64,000 nt of DNA, taken from assembly GCA_001630475.1 (NCBI GenBank), contig KV419441.1, forward strand, positions 19,064-83,063. Direction: 5' to 3'. The notes beneath the pieces are model-generated. The model had not been told where the DNA came from, did not search any database, and was given only the letters and a program-made list of their open reading frames with translations. Made by a program: the position numbers and the translations under genes. The stretch comes from Sistotremastrum niveocremeum HHB9708. Taxonomy: Eukaryota > Basidiomycota > Agaricomycetes > Sistotremastrales > Sistotremastraceae. Below, in pieces: positions 35,578 through 46,650 of the stretch (positions are counted from its first letter, which is position 1; each line of letters starts with the position of its first letter).

Positions 35578-38061
35578 CTACTTGTCATTTCTGAGTTGAA
35601 TTCGAGAAGATTGTTCAGAGACAATCCTGCAACACGGGCAGATAGTCTCCTCGCTGATAGCTAAACAGCAATTAATCAAATGGGTCTTTGAGTATCAATG
35701 ACAACCACTCACGGGCGAAACGAAGGGCAGAATTGGCATCGCTGCAAGACTTGACTCGTTTGTGAAGCAGGAGGACGCGACTTCGAACAGATAATGCTCT
35801 TTTATGGATAGACTTGAGATGCTGAGGATCTCGAGGCTGATATGGATCCCAATCCGACGGCGACTCTGTGCATAGCTGCAGAAACTGAAGCAAGGAAGGA
35901 ATGTCGGATATCTGAGAAAGGGAAGAATGCTCGAGATAAAACAGAACTGTTGCGCAATACGACGCACTGTTCGCTCGCGGTATGTGACGGGAAGCGACCG
36001 AAAGGATGCGAGACAGGCTGAGATTACTGGGAAACTGATACCCACTCGGGAGACCGATGAGGAAGGCCTCCAATAAGTCGATGACGAGTAAGGCACCAGA
36101 AGCACTCTCCACTTTTGGCAAGTTGGTGAGGAAAGGGGCCAGTCCGTCAAGAATCTGGGATTCATGGCCTTTCACAAGCTCTTTTGCTAGGTGTGGCAGG
36201 GTCGACCAAGACTCGCTTGGATATCTCAGAATAGACCTGAGGATAGCGAGACGGTTATTTTCGGATAATGTCTCAAGTATACCGGATGATTCTGCGTCCT
36301 GTCGAACATTAGACCATTCATCGACGGCTGCCCAAAACACGGCGGGGTTAATCCCAGCACCACTGTCTGTGTCGAAAGCGCAGAGGATGCGGATGATGCA
36401 TTGATCGAACGGGATGCGACTGAGATCATTGAGACTTCGAGTGCTGGAAGAGAAGGAGGCAAAAAAGCCAAATGTTGGTAGGATGGTTCGGCGAAGAGCA
36501 TCCGAAGTCATCGTCAAGCGACCACATTCGTCTTGGCACCATTTCATGATGCTGATCTTATCAACTGGAATCTTGAGACTGGACCACGATTGGTGCAACC
36601 ATTGGGAAAAGTGAATGATATGCTGGTTCATGGTTGCTTTGACCTGAGGAGAGTTGTCGGTAGAAGTTAGACGAGCATATGCGGCGAGGAAGGGGTCCAG
36701 AGAAGACTTCGAGGTGACTGAAATCCATTCTTTGAACTGCAAAGCAGGTGCTGCTTTGTCAAGCAGATCTGGATCTTCGATCTCGGAGACTAGCCGGGCA
36801 TAGGTCTCGACGGCTTCCTCTCTGGATCGCAGTCTCTCTTGTAGCTGCTTCTCATTCTGAGGTGTCTCTGTACCAAGTAAATGTTCATCTGCACGATGCT
36901 CGTCTTTTTCGATCGCTGCGGTATACCGCTCTGTGGTGTCGATCGGAAAGCCAAGCGCCCAACGGAGCGCCAGACTGGAGGGTCCGACAAATGGAGAGTT
37001 TTCGTCCAAGACTGCATGTACAAACATTGCAGTGATAGTGATCCAAGCCAATATTATCAAGAACGAGCTGATCTCGCACGTTGCAATCAAAATGGGAACG
37101 GATCCCGAGAATGACAAGGACATGGACCATGTCTGGAATAAGAGGCCCGAACAGAACAGCGCGAGGGACGTCAGCGATGTCCAATGCAGGATATTGTCGA
37201 TCAATGGCCCCAACCATCGCGTGACTATTTTCTTGCGGTCCTCGTGCCGCATAGTTCGCTCGACATATGTCGAAGCATCTCGCATTCGCAGCAGTTGCCC
37301 CGCCCATTGCCGCGCGAGTACGCACGATATCGCATTTAGGATCTGGAACGTATAGTCAACTCTTGATCGATTCCGCATAATGAGCGGTGTCTTACCGATA
37401 AAACCAATGCAAGCTGAAAAAACATGTACGCAACTTGATCGGCTACTGGCGGGACAGGTATTGACGCCGACCATAGATCGGATCCTGAATAAGAAGCATT
37501 GCTTGTGCAGTTGGCCTGGATAAAGCTCGAGTTACTGAGTGCAGAAGTTGAATTCCGCCTGGCAATAGGTTTGGAAAGACCCTGTGCAGCTGGTACAAGG
37601 AATGCTGTCTGGATTGTCGAGTAGATCGCAATCTAGTCACGAACAAGGATCAGTCTAGATTAGTATGTTTCGTGCAGAAGAGGTGCGCACAAAGACCAGC
37701 GACACATCCATTCTTGTCTTCCATTCCTCCGCTTGCTCTTTGGTATGTGTGGTCGCACTTTGCCAGATAGCACGCCATCCAGCAGGGTCATACCACGGCT
37801 TCAACGTGTAAGGTTGTTCGCCTTGTCTGTGTCAGACATTGTATTGAACTTCCTGTAACCTAGCGTACCTTTCGTAGAATTTGCCTTCAGACCTTGGAAG
37901 ATCTCAGTGTGGAGATCCATTGTTTTCTTCTGTTCCAAGATAGCTTTGTTCTGGTCCTCCATTGTGTGGCTCATGGCTTCGACAAGTACGAGCAACTTTC
38001 GGAAGGCAGGTGTGTCGAAGGGATCGTTCGCAGTATCGGTTGTGATTACTGACTGGGACAT
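35578..38061 (-). CDS. DUF6535-type membrane protein B
   Basis: Exons 38061-37869, 37821-37691, 37632-37396, 37342-35713 and 35660-35578 give 757 residues; reading through the last donor would stop at 35672 instead. The second exon is 131 nt, identical in length to that of genes A and C, and introns 1 to 3 fall at the same codons. Order: FDTPAFRKLLVLVEAMSH helix with a Gln/Lys-rich heptad stretch (ILEQKKTMDLHTEIFQGLK), KPWYDP block, four membrane segments including YMFFQLALVLS-ILNAISCVLARQW, then DENSPFVGPSSLALRW and a long helical soluble region with EWSNV, SWSTLPHLAKELVKG and SLLQFLQLC. The spliced C-terminus has CPCC. Function unknown; predicted membrane topology puts the long C-terminal part on one side. 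Confidence 0.75.
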
Positions 38062-39395
38062 GATGAGAGGGTGTCAGAGTCGTGATTCGGGAAAACATAC
38101 TAGATGCAAGGCTAGATAAGGTGACTCCTCTGAGAAAGCGGAACGGAACAATTCCCCAGGTCGAGCACGACATGGACCGCGAAAACGCAAGAACCAGACA
38201 GTCCTAGAAAACATTCTGATGAGGACAAGATCATCGCGACTTCGGGTCTCAGTGCGGCGTTCTTGGTGAGAGTCAAGAAGGCCAGAGCATCGCTATAGGG
38301 CCATGTTATGGTTCCCCGGAATAGAGTTGCTAAAAATGCTGCGAAGGCCCGGGCCAAACGTGGCATGGACGTAGGGCATTCATGCCCATCAGATTCCGGA
38401 GGATCAACAATGACGGAAGCCATGCAGTGCATGTGAGACCTGAGTAAGCTCCTGAGTAGCAGAGTTTTGCAGCGATATCAAGTGAAGCGATCTGAATTCA
38501 CGGCGGCAATGCCATGATGCTACGCATCAATGAAGGTCTTGCCGGGGTTTCAATTCAGAATCGTCATGAGAAACTTCCAAATGGCGGAGCTATTAGACTA
38601 GCTATCAATACTTTCCGACTGATCAAGACATGAGAAATATCGGACCTTTCTGATTTCTGTACGCACGGAAGATCAGCGAAGTGCTATCGCATCTCATGGC
38701 CTTCCCCAGCAGCTCTGTTAGTCTTGGGTGGTGTTGGAATACACACGAGGGGTTAGAGCATCGAGGGTCTTCCATATGGGCGCAACTTGAAAGAGGTAGT
38801 GGCAAAGGGCTATACAACGGCGACAGCATCAATTGGGAAAGAAGGAGCACAGCAATGCCAGCAATGGTGCAATTTCAAGAACAACTCATTTGAGTTTGGC
38901 TTATTGGGCAGTTGCGTTATCCAGAGGAATTGCGTAGCGACTTGAAGGCGCGAATAGGATGCAGAATGACATAGCGGAGCTAAGTTGTGTTTCCTTATGC
39001 GTGCATGCATGCACGCATGTCCATGTCTAATACTGATAAGATAGTTCTGAATTGTAGACGCCCCAGTCAGGTTCGGCAATGATCAGTATTACAGACCAGT
39101 GTTGGGCTTGTAGCTTTGAAGCTTGCGCTCCGTTGACGACAGCGAACCTTCAAAATTAGTGCGATTTAAGATACACTACGACCAACTACTTGATTTCGCA
39201 GCGAACATTGGTCAGAGGGACGTCTTAGGCGGGATGCTTCATCCTGTACAGAAGCGCTGCTTCCTCTAGTAGTGTTCAACATTCCTGGAGACCGCGCTTT
39301 CGGTTTGAAGTTGCATTTCACATAGCATGTCATAGACGACGAATGGCAAATGATAATGAACATGCGCATATATGGGCCAGTGCGACAGAAGAAGA
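38062..39395. other. Intergenic region between DUF6535 gene B and eS17
   Basis: About 1.33 kb. A 106-codon minus-strand frame at 38112-38432 lies just upstream of gene B but has no motif and no paralogue upstream of genes A or C, so it is not called. A palindromic GCATGCATGC run lies near 39000. Nothing else seen. Confidence 0.4.
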
Positions 39396-40051
39396 TTATG
39401 AGCGACCAGCACCAGGGACGTTTCTCCTCTCTCCAGTCCGGCGAGGGCCACGCTCAGGAACGACGTACGCCTGAACGGGAGTGACGGTGGCAGGGATAGA
39501 GTCGAAGTTGAGAGCGTGAAGGAGGCTCTGTATTTGAAGTCAATATCGATCAAGATAACAGCATAGATCGAAACGCACTTTGGTGTCGGGGTCAATCTCG
39601 AGGGGGTTGACGGTGGTGTCAAGAGCGGAGACCTCGGGGACATAGTTGTCCTTCCTTTCTCTCTCCTCCTCCTGGAGCTTGAAGGAAATACCACGGACGG
39701 GTCCACGCTGGATACGCTTCATCAAATGGGTGGTGAAGCCAGAGATTTTGTTGCGCAGGCGCTTGGAGGGAACGACAGCCTAAACCAGATGATTAACACT
39801 GAGCCTGCCACTGCAAAAGGACTGGCATAAACGCACGACTTCATCGATGATTCTCTTGTTAGTGTGGAAATCAAGAGTGAGCCTGGGATAGCTAGTCGAG
39901 CAATCAGATATCGAGTTGCTGCTATCTGGGACGAGAACGAACTATTTTTCGATGAGGACACGGGAGGCCCTTTTGACGGTCTTGGTCCTGACTCTACCCT
40001 ATATTCCATGTAAGACTCAGAGCTAAGAATTGACGAGGATGAGCCCACCAT
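39396..40051 (-). CDS. RPS17: 40S ribosomal protein eS17
   Basis: Five exons (40051-40049, 39998-39943, 39891-39837, 39779-39579, 39527-39396) give 148 residues. The first coding exon is only the ATG; the next begins [18 protein letters not shown]. Later conserved pieces are [36 protein letters not shown] and [20 protein letters not shown], with the C-terminal [18 protein letters not shown]. Full length and intact. It is transcribed away from the uS8 gene across a 257-bp shared region. Intron-rich ribosomal genes are normal in basidiomycetes. Confidence 0.95.
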
Positions 40052-40308
40052 ATTTGCTTGAAGAGAGCGCTGTCGGAAGTGCTTGAGGTGAAGGAGTTTG
40101 GCGAAGCGACTGTACAGTTGGGCTCAAACTCCGCCCAAACCTTGTTGGCCTCCGTCGGACTCTTAAATTATTGTCCGTGTCCTACAGTCTTCCTCCTCAA
40201 GTCCTCAAACTAAGGCTCGTTTGACTCGTGCTTTTCGTAGCACGACACTCATTCTGAGCTCTCCTTGACTCTAGATCTCGACCCCCCGTCGCCTCTTAAT
40301 TTTTCACC
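40052..40308. promoter_or_regulatory. Bidirectional promoter of the ribosomal protein pair eS17/uS8
   Basis: 257 bp between two divergent ribosomal-protein starts, which suggests co-regulated transcription from one region. It contains pyrimidine-rich stretches (CTCCTTGACTCTAG, TCTTCCTCCTCAAG). I could not identify a named factor site. Confidence 0.6.
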
Positions 40309-41074
40309 ATGGTCCGCGTCTCCGTCTTGGTATGGTCTCCTACATTTGCTATATACGTATATACTAACATGATTATTAGAACGACTGCCTCGTTAGTGCC
40401 CACATCTCTACAGTGGAGATAATATTAACGATCTAACAGAACAACATTGTTAATGCCGAACGCCGTGGCAAGCGTCAGGTCCTCATCCGACCTAGCTCAA
40501 AAGTCATTGTCAAATTCTTGAGCGTCATGCAACGCCATGGTAAGCGATTTATTCTCTATCATGCTCCTTTCTTTTCTTCCACCCCTCTCCCGGATTGATA
40601 ACTACTTGACGTGGTTGATGCCTCTACCCGCGTTTTGTTTTAACAGTCCGGAAAATTAAACCTCTCTTTTCGTCTTTCTTGTTTCTCGCTCATCCCATAG
40701 CTTGTCACATTGCCGTTAACTGAAACATCAAATCGGACATCTGTGCTAATATACTCTCTCATTTTAGGTTACATTGGCGAATTCGAGCTCATCGACGACC
40801 ATCGCTCTGGCAAAATTGTTGTCCAACTCAACGGACGTCTCAACAAGACCGGTGTCATCTCTCCCCGCTTTAACGTGCAGGTCACCCAGATTGAGTCCTG
40901 GGTCAACTTGTTGCTCCCTTCTCGTGGGTTCGGAATCATCATCCTGGTTCGTCTCCGCTACATTCATGTCTACCGAGTCTTAACCGTCTGTAGACCACTT
41001 CCTCGGGTATCCTTGACCACGAAGAGGCTCGTCGGAAGAACGTGGGAGGAAAGCTGTTGGGATATGTCTACTGA
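40309..41074 (+). CDS. RPS22: 40S ribosomal protein uS8 (S15a/S22)
   Basis: Exons 40309-40329, 40380-40391, 40440-40539, 40768-40946 and 40994-41074 give 130 residues, exactly the family length. The sequence begins MVRVSVLNDCLNNIVNAE and holds the conserved [37 protein letters not shown] and [15 protein letters not shown] blocks. The 12-nt second exon and a 228-nt third intron (with a TTTAG acceptor at 40767) are notable. Cytosolic small-subunit protein near the central domain of 18S rRNA. Confidence 0.95.
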
Positions 41075-41343
41075 GAGACTTGATTTCTGACCTTCTCTCT
41101 CCCCGGGATCACTCACTTGGATTTAGTCCATGACCATGATGTCTCTAAAACGCTTTCGCGCATAATATTACATATTCTGTGCCTGTGCGATCTTCCAGTA
41201 GTTGTTGTGACAGGTTCATACTCCTTGGCTTTGAAGTGTGATCATACCGTCAGATATCAGTCTCGCTCGCCTACTCACCTCCCAGTCGCGACTGTCAAGT
41301 CTGCGTGCGGTGCATTCCGCTTCCTACCTTCCACCACTTCTCA

Positions 41344-44041
41344 ATGGAGTCCTCGAAATCTGACGATGATAATATACAGGCTCAGCTGCTTCGCCAACTT
41401 CTTGGAGCAGTGGAACGACTGAACAGCACGATGGTTGAACAGAAAGAAAGCATGAAGAAGCAGGCAAAGATCTTGGAGAAACACACCGAAATCTTCGAAG
41501 TGCTTGAGAAAGATAGTCGCAAAGGTACCTCTCTATTGAATTGATCTCTGATATGGCTCTGAGCATGGAATGGAAATAGACGAACAACCATACGAAACGA
41601 AACCGTGGCATGACACGACTGCATGGCAAGCTATGTGGCACAGCGCGACCGCAAACACGAAGGAACAGGTCGAGGAATGGAAAAGTGGGATGGACGTCTC
41701 TCTGGTCTTCGTAAGTACTCTGCAGCAGATACCTCCTGGTCCCGGTCAATCTCAACAAGCGACATTCAGATAGCCATCTTCCTTGCCGTTCTGACTGCGT
41801 TTCTGGTACCTGCTTTGCAAGCACTGTCGCTGAGTGGTTCCAACGGTCCAGCTGTCGTCATCAACAATGCTACTACAGTTATTGTGAACGGTCAAATGCC
41901 GACGCCATCCTCTGGGTCTGACGGGACATCGCCACCTTCTCTGCCGCCAATCTCTGACCAAATCATTTGTATGTTCTATGAATCAGCCCTGATAGTCACA
42001 GTGAGCGATGTCGGCCTTGACTACGAAATGCATCCACTTAAAGCATTAAAAGATATTCAACGCCGTTCTATGCGTACTTGGGCGACAATGGGTGGGCCAG
42101 CTGCTGCGTCTCCGTGACGCATCCACCTATCTCGAACGCACCATGAGACACGAAAAGCGAAAGAAAATGATCACTCGCTGGCTAGAACCACTGGTCAATG
42201 CTCTTCATTGGTCTTTACTACTTTCCATCGCCCTCTTCATCTCTGGTCTGCTATACCAGTTGTGGGCCGTCGCGTTTTCCTTCGCATCTCCGGCTCCTAT
42301 CCTAGTGGCGACCTCCGCTTTAGGAACGTTGCTGACTTTTTGCATCGCGCTTTTGATTGTCGCCACAACAGCGCATGCAGTCATACATTCCGATTCGCCT
42401 TTTGACGGACCTTTGAGCCGAGTAGTGCGTCGCTATCTGGTCACTGCTTCCAAAACAATCGAACGGTACAATGCTGCCATCCCGAGCAATGATCAGCCGG
42501 AATTAGCTCCCGAATTCCAAGAAGACAATGACTTGTTTGGAGACTGGTCTGATCCAGACACACTTGAGAAGTGGGACGAGAGGATGGAAGCTCGAACGCA
42601 GGCAGTGGAAACTTTTGCTCGTCTCATTTCTGAGACCAATGAGCCCGATTTGCTGGAACGTGCAGTACCAGCGCTACAATTCAAAGAGTGGCTGTTTCCT
42701 TCGCGGGAAAAGGGTTTCGAGGCCTTCCCAGCCGCTCTTTCTCGATTGAACGCCACCGATACTTCTCCCCGCGTCAAAGCTACTGTTGCTCAGCATCAAT
42801 TGGCCTTCGGCGAGTGGATCCGGTTCATAACACTCAATGCCCCTCATCGACAGTCCATGATGAAGTCGAATGAGCTCCTCAATTGGTTGAGCAAAAACTG
42901 TGCAGTTCAAGACTTGCATGATCCAGACCGTAGCGGTCAACTTTTCATGTCCTACTTCACGTTCTGTTCCTTTCGTAGCCCTAGTCAAAGACTAGTCGGC
43001 TTCTCATATATGAGCGTCGACGAATGCATTGCTAGAGCCCTATTACTGTCTAACCAACCGCCCGAAGAGCGTTTGGGAGGAGTTTTCCATGTCGCAGTCA
43101 ATGCATGCCACAAACTCCTGGAAGGCAAAAAGGACAGTCTAAGACGTATTCTGTCTTATGTACCACCTTTCAGGGTGCTCATATCAGCCCTAAACCTAAA
43201 CGAGCGGTGGTGGCCTTGGCTCCAAGAACTGGTGCAGTTCGTGGCCGAGGGTAATGAACTCGACATCCTCAATGAAATCTCTCCCTTCCTCACTGCGTGG
43301 CAACGTGCGGATTATTTTGCCCAAGATATTGATCGAGTCTTCAACTTTGTCGAATTCTTCTGGGTGATCATGCATGACCTCCCGGCTGATGTGCCCTTTC
43401 CGATCACCGTTGACGTCTCCTCTGGGTTGGAGGCCATCACATCCCTTGAGAAAGTGACCTTCGATGTATGGGAGCGATATGTGAATCCTTTACTCTTCTA
43501 TCTCGAACGTACTCCTGTCGGTCTCGTGTCGAACAGACCCGCATTATTACGATTTTTACGCATGCTGATGGAAAAGACTCGGCCCGTGTATGACCTAGAC
43601 GACCGCTTGAACGACGAGATGTGCAGACGAGCAATCTTGTACGACAATCATAATATTCCGGCTCGTTTCATCCGTAAGTCCTTTTCTTGTCTTGAACAAT
43701 ATCTTCGAGCCTGATCACCGCTTTCAGCTCTTCCCGATAGTGAGGAAATGCTGGAACGAGAGACCTTCGATTCTGAAGAAATCTATCCCCAAGGACGTGA
43801 GGTGGGCAGCGCCAGTGAACCGGGCCTGAACGAAGGTCGTGAGGGTCGCGTGTCGATGACTGCGGATCGTCCAGCATCACTTGATGTTCGAACGGTGGAG
43901 GATCCTCCGCTTCAGCCAGACTGGCTCCCGCTTGATACCATTGCCCCCATTCGTGCGGTTCCTGTACTACGGTCACTCAGACAGATCCTACGTCCTCGAA
44001 GACGGCAACGTAGTGGGTTGGGAGAGATGGAGAGTCAGTGA
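41344..44041 (+). CDS. DUF6535-type membrane protein C
   Basis: Exons 41344-41524, 41580-41710, 41770-42000, 42053-43673 and 43728-44041 give 825 residues. Exon 2 is again 131 nt. The N-terminal helix reads LLRQLLGAVERLNSTMVEQK with a heptad-like continuation (MKKQAKILEKHTEIFEVLEK), so a coiled coil is likely. KPWHDT starts the DUF6535 region; membrane segments include FLAVLTAFLVPALQAL, MFYESALIVT-IFNAVLCVLGRQW, LHWSLLLSIALFISGLLYQ and LGTLLTFCIALLIVATTAHAV, closed by DSPFDGPLSRVVRR. A long helical soluble domain and a 100-residue charged tail (PDSEEMLERETFDSEE) follow. It is on the opposite strand to A and B and separated from them by the ribosomal pair. Function unknown. Confidence 0.75.
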
Positions 44042-44360
44042 TGCGCTCTGTCTTCATTGGCCATAGCGCTTTGTTTAGAGAATGCGCTGTCTGAGAGAAG
44101 AGGAAGAGCACTCAGTATAAGTCGACGATAGACCCATACATACTTTCATCGGAGCGCTACAGTAGTGCTAACCCGAGGCCAGCATCGAAGTTTGCCAAGA
44201 GAAACGGATATGATGACATCTTCCGGCCACCACTATCGAGACAACCATCAGTTAGATTGAGGCGATGAACTCGTACACATACTTCGGCAGGTATGCGATA
44301 TCGAGGCTGAGAGGGGGCCAGCCTTGAGGCTGTTGGCAATAGAGAAGGAGTCTTCAAGGA

Positions 44361-45004
44361 GATGACATCTCTGCCCAGCGACCGCCCCCCAAGACTGGAG
44401 ATGGGAGGGGAAGATGGGAAGATGGAAGGTCTCTGTATCCGATGGGGTGTGTCGCGCTGACCGGGCCCAATCAACGCGACACACCCAACCCGACCACACC
44501 AGAGCTGTGACAAGCCTCGCGAGCCTTGCGACCCGAGAGCGTTCTTCTCACACTAACGCAAGCGACACCCTGGTACTTCCTCGCCGTCATGAGCTCGCGT
44601 ACCACCCGTCGTCCGTCTCGCTCAGGGTCACAGCCACTACCGAAGTAGAGACTGCACCGATAAACTCGACAACACACGAATGGCTGTTCCGAAGAACGGC
44701 TGCTATTTCGACGACCTAAGCCGTCGAAGTGATGGGCGGAGGGAGACAAAGGAAAGGCGATATCCGAGATGGGGGCGAGTTTATATGGACAATCCTGACC
44801 GCTGAGTTTCACAAGCCAGAGACGAGAGCACAAGGGGGTTGCGAGTGTACAGCACTGCAATTCAGTGTATTAAAAGAATAGGCTGAGTTGTTTGAGAATA
44901 GCTAGAGTGCAGCGGAAAGCCAAATTCGTCGAAGAGGCAGCGGAAGCAGGTGAGTTTCGGAGTTTCGGATGTTGTGCGTCCGTTGCGTCTTCTGAATATT
45001 CTGT
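44361..45004 (+). repeat. Inverted repeat, left arm
   Basis: About 644 bp, imperfectly complementary to 45252-45911. Shared landmarks in mirror order are ACCGCCCCCCAAGACTGGAG, a GTGTCGCG hairpin, CGACGACCTAAGCCGTCGAA, CACAAGGGGGTTGCGAGTG and GCAGCGGAAGCAGG. Identity by eye is high in the inner half and lower outside, with small indels. A minus-strand frame in this arm and a plus-strand frame in the other encode the same start (MQCCTLATPLCSRLWL), which is simply the repeat read twice. I see no transposase, target-site duplication or terminal motif that names the class. Confidence 0.75.
44445..44486. repeat. GC-rich hairpin in left arm
   Basis: GGGTGTGTCGCG pairs with CGCGACACACCC around an 18-nt loop. 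The same structure recurs in the right arm at 45784-45833 and in altered form at 62493-62546. Confidence 0.65.
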
Positions 45005-45251
45005 GTACGCCCTTGACATCTTTCTCGGTGTGTATTACGCTAGAATCATGAATTCATATATATCGAGCTCGTCTAGAGACCGCCTTTGAACTGTCATGTC
45101 CGAAATTCTCGCCAAATTGACTTATTCAAGCTGCAGCTTCAACAGACTCATGCGTGGCTCAATTATCGCTTCTTGAAATCTTACATGTAAGCGTATGTGC
45201 AATGTACCAGTACTATACGTGCTATACCCCAGAAATTCCTCTTCTGTGCCA

Positions 45252-45911
45252 CAGAATATTCTGTCGGCAACGGAGTCCAGAAGACGCAACGGAAGCACAA
45301 CATCCGAAACTCCGAAACGCACCTGCTTCCGCTGCCTCTTCGACGAATTTGGCTTTCCGCTGCACTCTAGCTATTCTCAAACAACTCAGCCTATTCTTTT
45401 AATACACTGAATTGCAGTGCTGTACACTCGCAACCCCCTTGTGCTCTCGTCTCTGGCTTGTGAAACTCAGCGGTCAGGATTGTCCATATAAACTCGCCCC
45501 CATCTCGGATATCGCCTTTCCTTTGTCTCCCTCCGCCCATCACTTCGACGGCTTAGGTCGTCGAAATAGCAGCCGTTCTTCGGAACAGCCATCGTTTCTC
45601 GTCGAGTATATCGGTGCAGTCTCTACTTCGGTAGGGGCTGTGACCCTGAGTGAGGCAGATTACGATTGGTACGCGAGCTCACGACAGCGAGGAAACATCG
45701 AGGGTGCGCGGAGCGTTCATGTGGTGGTTCCCTCCTCGGGCTGAAAGGCTCGGGGAGGGCCTCCCCAGCCCTTAGTGTGGTCTGATGGGGTGTCTCGCGC
45801 TGACTGGGCCCGGTCAACGCGACACACCCCATCGGATACAGAGACCTACTCTCTCTTCCCATCTTCCCCTCCCATCTCCAGTCTTGGGGGGCGGTTGCTG
45901 GGTAGAGACCA
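45252..45911 (-). repeat. Inverted repeat, right arm
   Basis: Reverse complement of 44361-45004, about 660 bp, with one extra stretch of about 17 bp near its inner end (around 45262-45278) and a substituted segment around 45720-45780. The spacer between arms (45005-45251) is unrelated on its two sides. The transcript of the whole unit could fold into a long hairpin. Confidence 0.72.
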
Positions 45912-46479
45912 TCGTCTCCATCGCCCAATTCGAGGCTAACCTTAAGCTTCAGTCAGTCTTGACTTGACTTGACTTTCCATTCCTATGAAAGGTACGTGTT
46001 TGAGTCCATAGCCTGGTTCTTTAGTGACAACCCTCTCCATTTTCCCGTAGTACTCTCTAAACGCTTTCATCATTCGCTTCGTACAGCCGAATCGCATCTC
46101 CAGGGTGATTTCGTTCGGTGACACGAGACAGAGCAATGAGCGCCCAGACTGGTGAGTCGGCAACGAAACTTATAAGTATCTTCCACCAGAAAGTGAATGC
46201 TGACAAAAGCCCCTAGAGCAGCCTCGTCGTGTAGATGGATGCTGATCCCCAACTCCTCTCATAATGCCTCTCGAGCATGGATGCCTAACGGTCTGTGACT
46301 GCCGGCGATACATGCCTCTTTTGTCGGTCTCGACCCTACAATTATACGTGTAGGGCTGCAGCGTCATTGTGACTCTTTGATCACTCGTTATTGGTACGTT
46401 CGCTCATAAATCGACTCGCGTCGTGGTCATTATTACGGATGCTGATTATTACAGTCAGACCCTTATTCGGACCACGCAA

Positions 46480-46650
46480 CGCCAACAAGTCTACACGGGC
46501 AAACGAGTACTGTACTCGACGATGACCATCAAAACCTTTCAGCCCGATTCATTCGTGAGTGCTTGTCTGAAATGGCATCGTCGTATTTGATGACTGATAT
46601 TAGCCCTTCTTGCCGATGATGACTTGACAGCTTTCATGTAGATGAAAGAA
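46480..46650 (+). pseudogene. Possible remnant of a DUF6535 gene 3' end
   Basis: GTACTCGACGATGACCATCA...CGATTCATTCGTGAGT followed by a later ...AGCCCTTCTTGCCGATGATG parallels the last splice junction of gene C (GTACGACAATCATAA...CGTTTCATCCGTAAGT, then CAGCTCTTCCCGATAGTG). Spacing is similar, identity is modest, and no coding continues on either side. It would be a decayed copy of the last exons. Confidence 0.3.

Noticed and set aside
38112-38432. 106-codon minus frame upstream of DUF6535 gene B
   Set aside because: No counterpart exists upstream of genes A or C and there is no recognisable motif, so it is probably chance.
44445-44486. Reading the GC-rich hairpin as a Helitron 3' end
   Set aside because: Helitron ends need a hairpin about 10 nt before CTRR and insertion between A and T. 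The hairpin is internal here, no CTRR terminus follows consistently, and no Rep/helicase exists in the window.
44471-45744. Two near-identical 110-130 codon proteins inside the inverted repeat
   Set aside because: They are the same repeat read from each arm. Neither has homologous motifs, introns or a coherent end, so they are not called as genes.
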